Of a stretch of DNA of 64,000 nucleotides, positions 32,890 to 42,682 are shown piece by piece (the stretch's first letter is position 1; every line of letters starts with the position of its first letter). Source of the DNA: an uncultured Eubacteriales bacterium (GTDB lineage: Bacteria; Bacillota; Clostridia; Oscillospirales; Acutalibacteraceae). Location of the stretch: assembly GCA_934647945.1 (NCBI GenBank), contig CAKUFK010000003.1, forward strand, positions 62,001 through 126,000. Reading direction: 5' to 3'. The position numbers and the translations under genes were made by a program. Below the pieces are notes generated by a model, which was given only the letters and a program-made list of their open reading frames with translations, had not been told where the DNA came from and made no database searches.

Positions 32890-34176
32890 TTGTCTTTGTT
32901 ACCCGATATTTTTTCGATCGATCCCCGGCTGGAACGTCTCGCCGGGGAAGCCATGGCCCGCGCGGCTGCGGCGTTTTCCCGCATCGAAGCGGTTACGGAA
33001 CAAAACCAGCGCAAAGTCCTCGGCGCGTTTATCGCCAACCGGGTGAGTGAATCCCATTTTGCCCCTACCACCGGGTACGGGTATGGGGACCGGGGCCGGG
33101 AGGTGCTCGACCGGGTGTTTGCCGACGCTATGGGCGCCCCCGACGCCCTGGTGCGGCACAGCATCGTCTCCGGCACCCACGCCATCACCATCGCCCTGTT
33201 CGGCGTATTGCGCCCGGGCGATACTCTGCTTGCCGCCACCGGTGCCCCATATGACACGCTCGAGGGCGTGATCGGCGAAAAGACGGCCGCTCCGGGATCT
33301 CTGCGGGAATTCGGCGTGCGGTATCGGGAGGTCCCGCTGGATCCCGCCGGCCGGCCGGATCTGTCCGGCATCGTACGGGCGCTGGAGGAGGAGCCGTCGG
33401 TGAGAATGGTCCATATCCAGCGCTCCAGGGGATACAGCCTGCGCCCCTCCCTGCGGGTGGAGGACATCGGCGGGATCATCCGCGCCGTCCGGAGCGTACG
33501 GCCCGATGCCGTGGTGTTCGTGGACAATTGTTACGGCGAATTTGTGGAAACGGACGAGCCCACGGCCGTAGGCGCCGATCTGATGGCCGGATCCCTGATC
33601 AAAAACCCCGGCGGCGGCATCGCGGAAAACGGCGGATATATCTGCGGCCGGGAGGACCTGGTGGAGCTGTGCGCCGCCCGGATGACCACTCCCGGTCTCG
33701 GCCGGGAGGTCGGGGCGTCCCTGGGGCACAACCGCACTCTGTTTATGGGGTTGTTCCACGCGCCCCATGTCGTGGGGGAGGCGCTCAAGACCGCCGTGTT
33801 TGCCGCCTCGCTTCTGGAAGGGCTGGGATATGAGGTGACGCCCGGTCCGCTCGAAGAGAGGGCCGATATCATCCAGGCCGTCCGGCTGGGCACCCCCGAG
33901 GCGCTTATCGCGTTCTGCCAGGGCATGCAGCGCGGCGCGCCGGTGGACGCCTTTGTGGTGCCCGAGCCCTGGGACATGCCTGGATACGACAGCCAGGTGA
34001 TCATGGCGGCGGGTGCGTTTACAAACGGCGCCTCCATCGAGCTGTCCGCCGATGCGCCTCTGCGGGAACCGTATGCCGCGTATATGCAGGGAGGGCTCAA
34101 TTTTCACTCGGGCAAGCTGGGCGTGCTGCTGGCCGTCCAGGCGATGGCGGAAAAAGGGCTGCTTCGTTTGTCTTAG
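32890..34176 (+). CDS. Methionine gamma-lyase / aluminium-resistance family PLP enzyme
   Basis: 428 residues from TTG 32890 (AAAGG 5 nt upstream). The family hallmarks are SHFAPTTGYGYGDRGRE, HSIVSGTHAITIALFGVLRPGD, VFVDNCYGEFVE, and the PLP lysine in GSLIKNPGGGIAENGGYI. It belongs to the Alum_res (YnbB-like) branch of Cys/Met-metabolism lyases. Substrate assignment within this family is poor. It is probably cotranscribed with the genes upstream. Confidence 0.92.
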   Translation: MSLLPDIFSIDPRLERLAGEAMARAAAAFSRIEAVTEQNQRKVLGAFIANRVSESHFAPTTGYGYGDRGREVLDRVFADAMGAPDALVRHSIVSGTHAITIALFGVLRPGDTLLAATGAPYDTLEGVIGEKTAAPGSLREFGVRYREVPLDPAGRPDLSGIVRALEEEPSVRMVHIQRSRGYSLRPSLRVEDIGGIIRAVRSVRPDAVVFVDNCYGEFVETDEPTAVGADLMAGSLIKNPGGGIAENGGYICGREDLVELCAARMTTPGLGREVGASLGHNRTLFMGLFHAPHVVGEALKTAVFAASLLEGLGYEVTPGPLEERADIIQAVRLGTPEALIAFCQGMQRGAPVDAFVVPEPWDMPGYDSQVIMAAGAFTNGASIELSADAPLREPYAAYMQGGLNFHSGKLGVLLAVQAMAEKGLLRLS

Positions 34177-34238
34177 CGCATATTCACACCGTCTCCGGGA
34201 ATGCTATGGACAGTTTGCCGGAAAGGTGTGGAAAGATT

Positions 34239-34667
34239 ATGAACGACAATGTGGCTCTCCTTCAGTATATCTCACAAAATACCGAAATGGGGAAAAGTTC
34301 GATCCAGCAGCTCATCGAAGTGGTCAAACATGAGGAATTCCGCCGGGTGATCGAATCCCAGTACCGGGAATACGACGAGATGTATGACCTGGCTCACAAG
34401 GCCCTGGAGAAGAGGCACAAGGAGGCCAAAAGCGTCGGGCCCATGGCGAAAATCTCTTCCTATATCATGATCAATGTCAACGCCATAGCCGACGGTTCGG
34501 TCTCCTCTATGGCCGAGATGATGATGAAGGGCAGCAATAAAGGGATCATCGAGATCACGAAGCATCTCAACGATATAAAGGAAGCTGATCCCGACGTCCG
34601 CCGGCTCGCCGAGCGTTTGCTGAAATTCGAGCAAAACAACGTCGAACAGCTCAAGGCGTATCTGTAA
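34239..34667 (+). CDS. Conserved helical protein of unknown function (ferritin-like outline)
   Basis: 142 residues. All-helical, with LLQYISQNTEMGKSSIQQLIEV, ESQYREYDEMYDLAHKALE, and MMMKGSNKGIIEITKHLNDI. This pattern occurs in a widespread Clostridial family of small four-helix proteins without assigned role. I chose ATG 34239 because the family begins there; GGAAAGG lies about 13 nt upstream. It is the last gene before the tRNA. Confidence 0.75.
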   Translation: MNDNVALLQYISQNTEMGKSSIQQLIEVVKHEEFRRVIESQYREYDEMYDLAHKALEKRHKEAKSVGPMAKISSYIMINVNAIADGSVSSMAEMMMKGSNKGIIEITKHLNDIKEADPDVRRLAERLLKFEQNNVEQLKAYL

Positions 34668-34841
34668 GAGAGCCGGCCGGTTCCCTGGACGCAAAGGAGA
34701 CCCCTTGTTTGACGGAAGCCTGGCCGGTCATAAGCCCATACATCATTCCCAAGATGGCCCGGGCTCCCGTTTTTTTGTGCGGATATAAACAAACCAAGGG
34801 GGCCGCACACGCAGAATCCACGATAGAATTTCCCAAAAACG

Positions 34842-34887
34842 AAACCCCGCGTGAACACCCAAAACGGGACGTTCGCGCGGGGTTTTT
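34842..34887. terminator. Terminator following tRNA-Val (bidirectional)
   Basis: AAACCCCGCGTGAAC pairs with GTTCGCGCGGGGTTT around a loop with CCCAAAACGGG. T-rich tails lie on both sides, TTTTTA on the plus strand and CGTTTTT on the minus strand. Confidence 0.8.
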
Positions 34888-34888
34888 A

Positions 34889-34964
34889 TGGTGGACGTTA
34901 ACGGACTTGAACCGCTGACCCTTCGCACGTCAAGCGAATGCTCTACCAGCTGAGCTAAACGTCC
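34889..34964 (-). tRNA. tRNA-Val(GAC)
   Basis: Full cloverleaf on the minus strand: acceptor GGACGTT/AACGTCC (7 bp), D-arm GCTC/GAGC with AGCTGGTA loop, anticodon stem TTCGC/GCGAA with loop TTGACGT (anticodon GAC, reading GUC and GUU), and T-arm with TTCAAGT loop. The discriminator A and an encoded CCA end at 34889. A terminator follows directly. There are no other tRNA genes nearby. Confidence 0.95.
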
Positions 34965-35193
34965 ATTTCTTTAAGGAACGAGCATCATTATACAAAATAA
35001 CCACCGGCTTGTCAAGGGGGATTTTCGCGTTTTTCCTCTTTCCAAAAGGATTACCCCGAGCCCTTCGGAAACGGAGCGACAGCCTTGTAAGCGGGTTGTA
35101 ACCAAAACGGGTGGTTTTCCTGTCGTCCCCATGATATACTTTAATTGGTATAGACTCACCGCCGCCATCGGATCACACGGAGGAGGTCTCAAA

Positions 35194-35895
35194 ATGAAAC
35201 GAACCGCATGCTTAATCGCCGGGATAGCCGTCTTTTGCCTTGCGTCTTGCGGGCAGGAGCCCAAGCCCGATTTCCCCTATCATGAGTCGTCGGAAGCCTC
35301 TGGGGGCGCGGAGGAGCCCCCGGCCCGCTTCGGCACCGACAATTATGAGATGGCCGCGGTACGGTATCAGGACGCGGACTATTACTACCTACGCGAAAAA
35401 GCCGACTTTTCCGCCCTGTACCCGGACGCGGTGGTGGAATCGGGCCGCGTCTCCCTGCCGGAAGGCGCTTCCCTGATCGGTATAGACGAACAGGGAAGGG
35501 GGTTCTATCAGGTCGATCCGACCGACACCGAAAACCCCTTCCGCGACAAAAGTCGGGACCGGGACGGCGAGGTCGGCGTCGTCGATTTCCGGACAAACAC
35601 CTTCGAAAAGCTGCTGACCCTGCCGCTGAATTCCTGTAGCGGGGTGCTGGCCGTCAGCGACCGGTATATCGTCCTGCAGGACGGCGACGCTGAGACCTGT
35701 CTGACACGCCTGATCCTGTTCGACATCCCCGCCGAGACCGAAATCCTCCTGTACTCCTATACCGGCACCAAAAAGGGGCCGGTCTATCCCTGGATCATCA
35801 GTGAGGTGCTGCTGCGGGACGGCAAGGTATATTTTGACCATGTCACCGGCGACACCGTTGACCTGATCGACATATCGCGAGCGGCACCCAAGTAA
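35194..35895 (+). CDS. Lipoprotein, N-terminal part of a probably frameshifted gene
   Basis: 233 residues from ATG 35194 with GGAGGAGG 8 nt upstream. The signal peptide (ACLIAGIAVFCLASC) ends in a canonical lipobox LASC. The mature part is a beta-propeller-like series of strands (VRYQDADYYYLREKADF, RYIVLQDGD, GKVYFDHVTGDTVDLID) that stops abruptly after DISRAAPK. The frame with two bases removed continues smoothly into the downstream open frame, so the natural protein probably spans 35194-36458. Function unknown, possibly a surface sensor. Confidence 0.75.
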   Translation: MKRTACLIAGIAVFCLASCGQEPKPDFPYHESSEASGGAEEPPARFGTDNYEMAAVRYQDADYYYLREKADFSALYPDAVVESGRVSLPEGASLIGIDEQGRGFYQVDPTDTENPFRDKSRDRDGEVGVVDFRTNTFEKLLTLPLNSCSGVLAVSDRYIVLQDGDAETCLTRLILFDIPAETEILLYSYTGTKKGPVYPWIISEVLLRDGKVYFDHVTGDTVDLIDISRAAPK

Positions 35896-35897
35896 CG

Positions 35898-36458
35898 GTG
35901 CAAAAGCAGGCGAAAACCCCGATGTGGTACCAAGACGCCCCGGCCTGGATCGAACGCCTGAGCAACGGCGGGATCCGCCTGACCGGCCTGGATAAGGCCT
36001 CAGGCGATATCCGCACCGTGTTTGAGACGGACCAGCCGATCACGACATTCGGCGCCGGCGGCGATGCGTTTTTTTACGTCGACTCCCTCTATTCCCGGTC
36101 GGTTTCCATCCTGAGCCTGCCGCGTCCGGAACCCGATCATCGGGGCGTCGACTGTTCGGGCCTCCAGGTCTATCGGAACGGCGCCGTGACCCCCATCCTG
36201 ATCACAAAGCCCCCGACATATATCGGCCGTCCGGAGTCCAACGGGCGGGTCATCACCCTGCCGTCGGGAGGGGAGCATAGGCCCGCGTTTTACGATATGG
36301 ACAAAGACCGCATCGTCCACCTGGACATCCTTGAGGACTCCCTTCCCCACGGCGTGCAGCTCGGCGGCGATTATCTCCTTTACACCCGGGCCGCCGCTTC
36401 CGGGGACCGGGAGGGCGAGATCCTCTACTACCTAATCGACACGCGCAGCTTGTCGTGA
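35898..36458 (+). CDS. C-terminal part of the frameshifted lipoprotein
   Basis: 186 residues if started at GTG 35898, which has no ribosome site. It continues the same beta-propeller-like style (GGIRLTGLDKASGDIRTVFETDQPITTFGAGGDAFFYVDS in outline, then RPAFYDMDKDRIVHLDIL). The frame is open back to 35856, and the joint reads DLIDIASGTQVTVQ if the repeated AT in GACATATCGCG is counted once. It is best read as the 3' half of one gene of about 421 codons. It may be an authentic frameshift or a sequencing error. Confidence 0.6.
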   Translation: MQKQAKTPMWYQDAPAWIERLSNGGIRLTGLDKASGDIRTVFETDQPITTFGAGGDAFFYVDSLYSRSVSILSLPRPEPDHRGVDCSGLQVYRNGAVTPILITKPPTYIGRPESNGRVITLPSGGEHRPAFYDMDKDRIVHLDILEDSLPHGVQLGGDYLLYTRAAASGDREGEILYYLIDTRSLS

Positions 36459-36526
36459 AAACCGGCGGTTTAGAGCGAGTTTTCGCCGGTTTGGGGGTAT
36501 TTCGCGGAGAAACCGGCCCTTCCCCT

Positions 36527-36554
36527 TGTTTTATCGGAAAAGTTTGGTATAATA
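36527..36554 (+). promoter_or_regulatory. Promoter of asnS
   Basis: TTGTTT (36527-36532) is 16 bp from TATAAT (36549-36554). The leader of about 75 nt contains a GCATGC/GCATGC hairpin. It has none of the conserved T-box sequence (AGGGTGGNACCGCG type). Confidence 0.6.
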
Positions 36555-36634
36555 CTAACCATATCGGCCAAACCAGATTGGTCCGCATGCCTCATTGCAG
36601 CATGCAATCTAAACCGGAAAGGCAATGGTCAGCC

Positions 36635-38029
<1,395 letters not shown>

Positions 38030-38070
38030 GCCGGCCTGCGTCTATCATACGGTACTGGAAAATATTCCGG

Positions 38071-38109
38071 GACCGGCGGCGGGCTCTGACCCCGCTGCCG
38101 GTCTTTTTT
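38071..38109 (+). terminator. Intrinsic terminator of asnS
   Basis: Stem GACCGGCGGCGGG / CCCGCTGCCGGTC with a 6-nt loop, followed by TTTTTT, 42 bp past the stop. Confidence 0.9.
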
Positions 38110-38179
38110 GGCCTCAGAAGGGAAAAAACTGCCCGAGTCCCTTTCGCTTTGTCCGGATTCCATCGGCAAAGTTGACAAT

Positions 38180-38228
38180 TTTTTGCAAGATTCGGTTTTG
38201 ACACTTGCAAAAAGGCTGGGCATATACT
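38180..38228 (+). promoter_or_regulatory. Promoter with flanking inverted repeat, aminotransferase gene
   Basis: TTGACA (38198-38203) is 19 bp from TATACT (38223-38228) or 17 bp from CATATA (38221-38226). TTTTTGCAAG (38180-38189) and its exact complement CTTGCAAAAA (38204-38213) bracket the -35 box. This places a candidate operator over the promoter. Confidence 0.6.
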
Positions 38229-38274
38229 AGAATGAGAGACATGATTGATGGAAAAATGGAGAGGAGACCTATTC

Positions 38275-39567
38275 ATGGCGGCATGGCAGGAACTCGAAGA
38301 GCCCGCGCTCAAAACCATCGAGGCGGAATGCGAGGCGGCTTACGAAACCTATAAGGCCAGGGGGTTGAAGCTCGATATGTCCCGCGGCAAACCGGGTCCC
38401 GAGCAGCTTGACCTGACCCTCGATATGCTCGACTGTGTGAACGCGCGGGATGGCTACCGCACCGCGGGCGGGGCGGATACCCGCAACTACGGCATCCCCG
38501 ACGGCATTCCGGAGGCGCGGGCCCTGCTCGGCGCGATGATGGGGGTGCCGGCGGAAAACGTCATCGTCGGCGGCAATTCCAGCCTCAACATGATGTTCGA
38601 TTACATCGCCACCGCCTATTCCAAAGGGGTATGCGGGCAGGAGCCCTGGTGCCGTCAGGGGGCGGTGAAGTTCCTGTGCCCCGCCCCCGGATATGACCGG
38701 CATTTCGCCGTTACGGACTATTTCGGCTTTGAGCTGCTTACCGTGGATATGACCGAAACCGGCCCGGACATGGATCAGGTGGAGTCTTTTGTGCGGGATC
38801 CGCTGGTCAAGGGCATCTGGTGTGTCCCGCTGTATTCCAACCCCGACGGGATCACCTATTCGGACGAAACCGTCCGCCGCATGGCCGCTCTGCGCCCCGC
38901 GGCGCCCGATTTCCGGATTATGTGGGACAACGCTTACTGCGTCCACCATCTCACCGATACCCCCGATGTGCTGCTGAACCTGTACGACGAGGCCAAAGCT
39001 GTCGGAAACGAGGACATCGCCGTATTCTTTGCCTCCACCTCCAAGATCAGCTTTCCCGGTTCGGGTATCGCCGGCATCGCGGCCAGCCCCCGGAACCTCG
39101 CCGATATCCGCCGCCGTCTGAGCATCCAGACCATCGGCTCCGACAAGCTCAATATGCTCCGACATGCCCGGTATTTTGGAGACATCGACGGCATCCGCGC
39201 CCATATGAAGCTCCACGCCGCCATCCTGCGGCCCAAATTCGCCGTGGTGCTCGATACCCTTTCGAGGGAGCTCGGCGGAACCGGCATCGCCGCCTGGCAC
39301 GAGCCTCGGGGCGGTTATTTCGTCAGCGTCAACCTACTGCCCGGCTGCGCTAAGGAAACCGTCCGCCTCCTCGCCGAGGCGGGAGTGGTCATGACCGGCG
39401 CCGGGGCTACCTATCCGTATGGGCGGGACCCGAAGGATTCCAATATCCGCATCGCGCCCACTTTCCCCTCGGTGGAAGAGCTGCAGACGGCGATGGAGCT
39501 GTTCTGTGTCTGCGCCAAGCTCGCCGCCGCCCGGCAATTGCTCGGGGACAGGCCACGCCGTGCCTGA
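38275..39567 (+). CDS. PLP-dependent aminotransferase, aspartate aminotransferase Ic / MocR-like type
   Basis: 430 residues from ATG 38275 with GGAGAGGAG 8 nt upstream. The family block is LDMSRGKPGPEQLDL, then DTRNYGIPDGIPEARALLG, NPDGITYSDETV, WDNAYCVHHL, the PLP lysine in STSKISFPGSGIAG and the substrate Arg in SNIRIAPTFP. This order marks the Aminotran_MocR-type aspartate aminotransferase group rather than classic AspC. It probably interconverts aspartate and oxaloacetate. A bracketed promoter suggests regulation. Confidence 0.92.
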   Translation: MAAWQELEEPALKTIEAECEAAYETYKARGLKLDMSRGKPGPEQLDLTLDMLDCVNARDGYRTAGGADTRNYGIPDGIPEARALLGAMMGVPAENVIVGGNSSLNMMFDYIATAYSKGVCGQEPWCRQGAVKFLCPAPGYDRHFAVTDYFGFELLTVDMTETGPDMDQVESFVRDPLVKGIWCVPLYSNPDGITYSDETVRRMAALRPAAPDFRIMWDNAYCVHHLTDTPDVLLNLYDEAKAVGNEDIAVFFASTSKISFPGSGIAGIAASPRNLADIRRRLSIQTIGSDKLNMLRHARYFGDIDGIRAHMKLHAAILRPKFAVVLDTLSRELGGTGIAAWHEPRGGYFVSVNLLPGCAKETVRLLAEAGVVMTGAGATYPYGRDPKDSNIRIAPTFPSVEELQTAMELFCVCAKLAAARQLLGDRPRRA

Positions 39568-39579
39568 TCCCATCCCTTT

Positions 39580-39624
39580 GCGTCCCCCCGGTTCCAGAAA
39601 TCTCCGGAGCCGGGGGGCGTTTTG
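39580..39624 (+). terminator. Terminator of the aminotransferase gene
   Basis: CGTCCCCCCGGTTCC pairs with GGAGCCGGGGGGCG (small internal mismatch), followed by TTTT. Confidence 0.78.
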
Positions 39625-39732
39625 GGATCGCGGACGGCAAGCGGTCAAACCGAAATTCCGGCGATTTATGGTAAAAACTTCACCGGAAAATCGGTGAATT
39701 CATAAAAAAAGTCCGCTTCGGAGACGGATGCA

Positions 39733-39761
39733 TTGACTTTTGACCCGCCAGCCCCTATAAT
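39733..39761 (+). promoter_or_regulatory. Promoter of secDF
   Basis: TTGACT (39733-39738) is 17 bp from consensus TATAAT (39756-39761), 55 bp before the secD start. Confidence 0.8.
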
Positions 39762-39816
39762 AAGTTCCATGTGATGCCGCACGACGCGGCAAATGGAAGC
39801 AATGGAGGACAAGCCG

Positions 39817-41292
39817 ATGAAGCGAACTGCAAAGCCTGTATTCTTCATCGTGGCGCTGCTGATCTTCGCCTTGACGTACACGGCCTTCTTTGGTGTGTAC
39901 ACCCACTACGGCGACCGGCGCGATACGATTATCCGGGGCGCGGCCGACATCCGGTTCGGCATCGATATCCGCGGCGGTGTGGACGTGACGTTCGCGCCGG
40001 AAGACGAGTCCATCGAGGTGACGGCGGATCAGATGAACGACGTCCGGGACGTTATCGTCCAGCGCCTGATCCGCAACAACATAACCGACCACGAGGCGTA
40101 CGCCGACGTTGCCAACAAGCAGGTGATCGTCCGCTTCCCCTGGAAGAGCGACGAGGCCGACTTCGATGCCTCCGAGGCGATTGCGGAGCTGGGCAAGACC
40201 GCTTCGCTCGAGTTCTACCTCGACCGGCAGGAAACGAATGGCCTTCCCACCGAAAAGCCAGGCGCCGAGGACCTGGTCCTGACCGGCCAGGACGTGCAGC
40301 GGGCCGCCGCCGCGTATGAACAGGATACCACGACCAACACCAACAAGCCGGTCGTCGGTCTGGAGCTCAAAACCGCCGCCGACCAGGAAGGCGAAAAGTC
40401 CGGTAAGGATAAGTTCGCCGAGGCGACCAAGCTCCAGGCGGAACGGAACGCCCCTTTGGGTGACAGCGATCTGAAATACACCATTTCCATCTGGCTGGAC
40501 GACGAGTGCATCTCCAATCCGTCGGTCAAATCGCACATCACCGAAGGCAAGGCCTCCATCGACGGCTTTTCCGAGTATAAAGAGGCGTCCTCGATCGCCA
40601 ACCTCATCAACTCGGGCGCCCTGCCCTTCGGCATCAAGGTGACGAGCTCCGACATCATCGCCCCTTCCATGGGCGAAAAAGCCCTGGACCTGATGGTGCT
40701 GGCCGGCGTCATCGCCTTCGCCCTGATCTCGGTTTTCATGATCCTCTACTACCGCCTGCCCGGCGTCATCGCGGTCATTTCCCTGATGGGGCAGATCGCC
40801 GGTTCCATCGCCGTGGTTTCGGGCTACTTCGGATTCCTCAACAGCTTCACCCTGACCCTGCCCGGTATCGCTGGTATCATCCTGTCGATCGGAATGGGCG
40901 TGGACGCGAACGTCATCACGGCCGAACGGATCAAGGACGGTATCCGGATGGGCAAGACCATCGACGGTGCTGTCAACAGCGGCTGCCACGAATCCTTCTC
41001 TGCCATCTTCGATGGTAACATCACGGTCATCATTGTCGCGGTCGTGCTCATGGGGGTCTTCGGCCCTCCCTCCAGCTTCTGGTCCACGGTCCTGTATCCG
41101 TTCCTCTTCATGTTCCCAGTGGCCACAAGCGGCGCGGTCTACTCCTTCGGTTTCACCCTGTTCGCCGGTATCGTTTTCAACTTCATCATCGGCGTGTTCG
41201 CCACCCGGCTGATGATCCGCTCGGCCACCCGGTTCCGGTTCCTGCGCAAACCCTGGCTGTTGGGAGGTAAACGACATGACAAAACAGTTTGA
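39817..41292 (+). CDS. secD: Protein translocase subunit SecD
   Basis: 491 residues from ATG 39817 (GGAGG about 8 nt upstream). An N-terminal membrane helix is followed by GIDIRGGVDVTF (the D1 motif) and a periplasmic-type P1 domain with a Thr/Asn insert near residue 175. Five C-terminal helices follow, with LPGIAGIILSIGMGVDANVITAERIKD, the SecD signature. With SecF it uses the proton gradient to help SecYEG export proteins. The last 17 nt overlap secF. Confidence 0.95.
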   Translation: MKRTAKPVFFIVALLIFALTYTAFFGVYTHYGDRRDTIIRGAADIRFGIDIRGGVDVTFAPEDESIEVTADQMNDVRDVIVQRLIRNNITDHEAYADVANKQVIVRFPWKSDEADFDASEAIAELGKTASLEFYLDRQETNGLPTEKPGAEDLVLTGQDVQRAAAAYEQDTTTNTNKPVVGLELKTAADQEGEKSGKDKFAEATKLQAERNAPLGDSDLKYTISIWLDDECISNPSVKSHITEGKASIDGFSEYKEASSIANLINSGALPFGIKVTSSDIIAPSMGEKALDLMVLAGVIAFALISVFMILYYRLPGVIAVISLMGQIAGSIAVVSGYFGFLNSFTLTLPGIAGIILSIGMGVDANVITAERIKDGIRMGKTIDGAVNSGCHESFSAIFDGNITVIIVAVVLMGVFGPPSSFWSTVLYPFLFMFPVATSGAVYSFGFTLFAGIVFNFIIGVFATRLMIRSATRFRFLRKPWLLGGKRHDKTV

Positions 41293-42217
41293 TTTTGTCG
41301 GACGCCGCAAGGTGTTCATCGGCATCTCCCTCGCCATACTCCTCGTGGGGATCGTCTGCAACTTCATTTTCGGCGTGGAGCTGGACATCGCCTTCAAAGG
41401 CGGTACGCTTCTAAAGTACAGCTTTGCCGGCGATATCGACAACGGTGCCGTCGAACAGGTGATCAAGGAGAAGCTTCCCGACGCGTCGGTGACGATTTCC
41501 GAGAGCGATCTCGCCGACAACACCATATCGGTGGAGCTCTCCCGCCGGATCGACCTGGCGGAGCAGGACGGCCTTCTCGAGGCCCTGACGGCCGCCTATC
41601 CTGACCACGGGATCGAGCGGATCAATGTCTATGCCCTGGAACCCGCCAACGGCCGCTGGTTCTTCATCAAATGCCTGGTGGCTATCGGGCTCGCGGCGAT
41701 TTTCCTGGTGATTTATGTGGGCCTGCGCTTCCGCAAGATCGGGGGCCTGTCCGCCGGCATCATGGCGCTGCTGGCCCTGCTCAACGACCTGTTGGTAGCC
41801 TACTTTGCCTTTGTCATTTTCCGGATCCCGCTCGACGATAATTTCGTCGCGGTGGTGCTTTCCATTCTCGGTTACTCCCTCAACGACACCATCGTCATCT
41901 ATGACCGCATCCGGGAAAACCGCCGGATCATGGACAAGAAGACCCCCATCGCGGAAGTGGTCAACGTCAGCCTCAACCAGAGCTTTGTCCGGACTATGAA
42001 CACCACGATCTGCACCTTTATCGCGGTGGCTACGGTGGCTGTTCTGGCCCTGGCAACCTCCATGGATTCCATTGTGAGCTTCGCGGTGCCCATGATGTTC
42101 GGCGTGGTGTCGGGTTTCTATACCTCCACCTGCCTGTGCAGCCCGATATGGGTTGCCTGGGTCGAGCACAAGGAGAAAAAGGAAGCTGCGCAGAAAGCGG
42201 CGAAAAAGAAGTATTGA
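41276..42217 (+). CDS. secF: Protein translocase subunit SecF
   Basis: 313 residues, start overlapping the secD end, with GGGAGG 9 nt upstream. FDFVGRRKVFIGISLAILLVG, the FKGGTLLKYSF motif, and the C-terminal bundle with LSILGYSLNDTIVIYDRIRENRR and LNQSFVRTMNTTICTF are diagnostic. Separate SecD and SecF, rather than a fused protein, is usual in Clostridia. Confidence 0.95.
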   Translation: MTKQFDFVGRRKVFIGISLAILLVGIVCNFIFGVELDIAFKGGTLLKYSFAGDIDNGAVEQVIKEKLPDASVTISESDLADNTISVELSRRIDLAEQDGLLEALTAAYPDHGIERINVYALEPANGRWFFIKCLVAIGLAAIFLVIYVGLRFRKIGGLSAGIMALLALLNDLLVAYFAFVIFRIPLDDNFVAVVLSILGYSLNDTIVIYDRIRENRRIMDKKTPIAEVVNVSLNQSFVRTMNTTICTFIAVATVAVLALATSMDSIVSFAVPMMFGVVSGFYTSTCLCSPIWVAWVEHKEKKEAAQKAAKKKY

Positions 42218-42228
42218 CCGTATTGACA

Positions 42229-42263
42229 ACCGGAACCGGGGATGAATCCCCGGTTCCGGTTTT
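42229..42263 (+). terminator. Intrinsic terminator of secDF
   Basis: A 15-bp near-perfect stem AACCGGAACCGGGGAT / ATCCCCGGTTCCGGTT with a 2-nt loop, followed by TTTATCG. Confidence 0.88.
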
Positions 42264-42617
42264 ATCGTATCATCCGGAGGCTCCTTCCCACGGGGCCGGC
42301 TTCGGGCGCCGGCTTTCATGGGGAAAACCGGCGGGAAACCCCGAATATCAAGAGGAGAGCCCGCCTTGGCGCTTTCCGGCCGCTTGTGTGCCGCCATTCT
42401 TTCCCGCGTGGGTGCACATTTGATTCCGTTTCGGATGGGATGGTACGCTTCTATGTGTAGGCATGCTGGAGAGACTGCTTCTGTGCCCATAGCCGCCATA
42501 AGGCAGATGACCATGCCGTGGGCCCCTCATGCGCGGATTGGGATATAGGCAGCCTTTTTCCGGACCCCCGCAAAGGTCCCGTGTTTGTCCGGGCAGGCGG
42601 AGCGGAAAGAGGGCAAA
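42264..42617. other. Intergenic stretch without a supported gene
   Basis: About 350 bp between the secF and pyk terminators. It contains short GC-rich hairpins (for example GCCGGCTTCGGGCGCCGGC near 42296). No open frame has a ribosome site. Confidence 0.5.
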
Positions 42618-42645
42618 GAAGCGGCGGGGGCATCCCCGCCGCTTC
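42618..42645 (-). terminator. Terminator of pyk
   Basis: GAAGCGGCGGGG pairs perfectly with CCCCGCCGCTTC around a 4-nt loop. On the minus strand it is followed by TTTGCCC, 38 bp after the pyk stop. Confidence 0.7.
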
Positions 42646-42682
42646 CTATAATATAAACACTCGTTTCCGGGACGCCAGAAGG

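Noticed and set aside
32890..34176. Start at a downstream codon instead of TTG 32890
   Set aside because: The residues before the first internal Met are conserved in style with the family, and AAAGG is well placed for the TTG.
34700..34840. Further copy of the palindromic element near the tRNA
   Set aside because: It shares only short GC-rich strings and CATACAT with the element ends; no inverted end pair is present.
36555..36634. Possible T-box leader before asnS
   Set aside because: The leader is only about 80 nt and lacks the conserved T-box sequence and a terminator/antiterminator pair.
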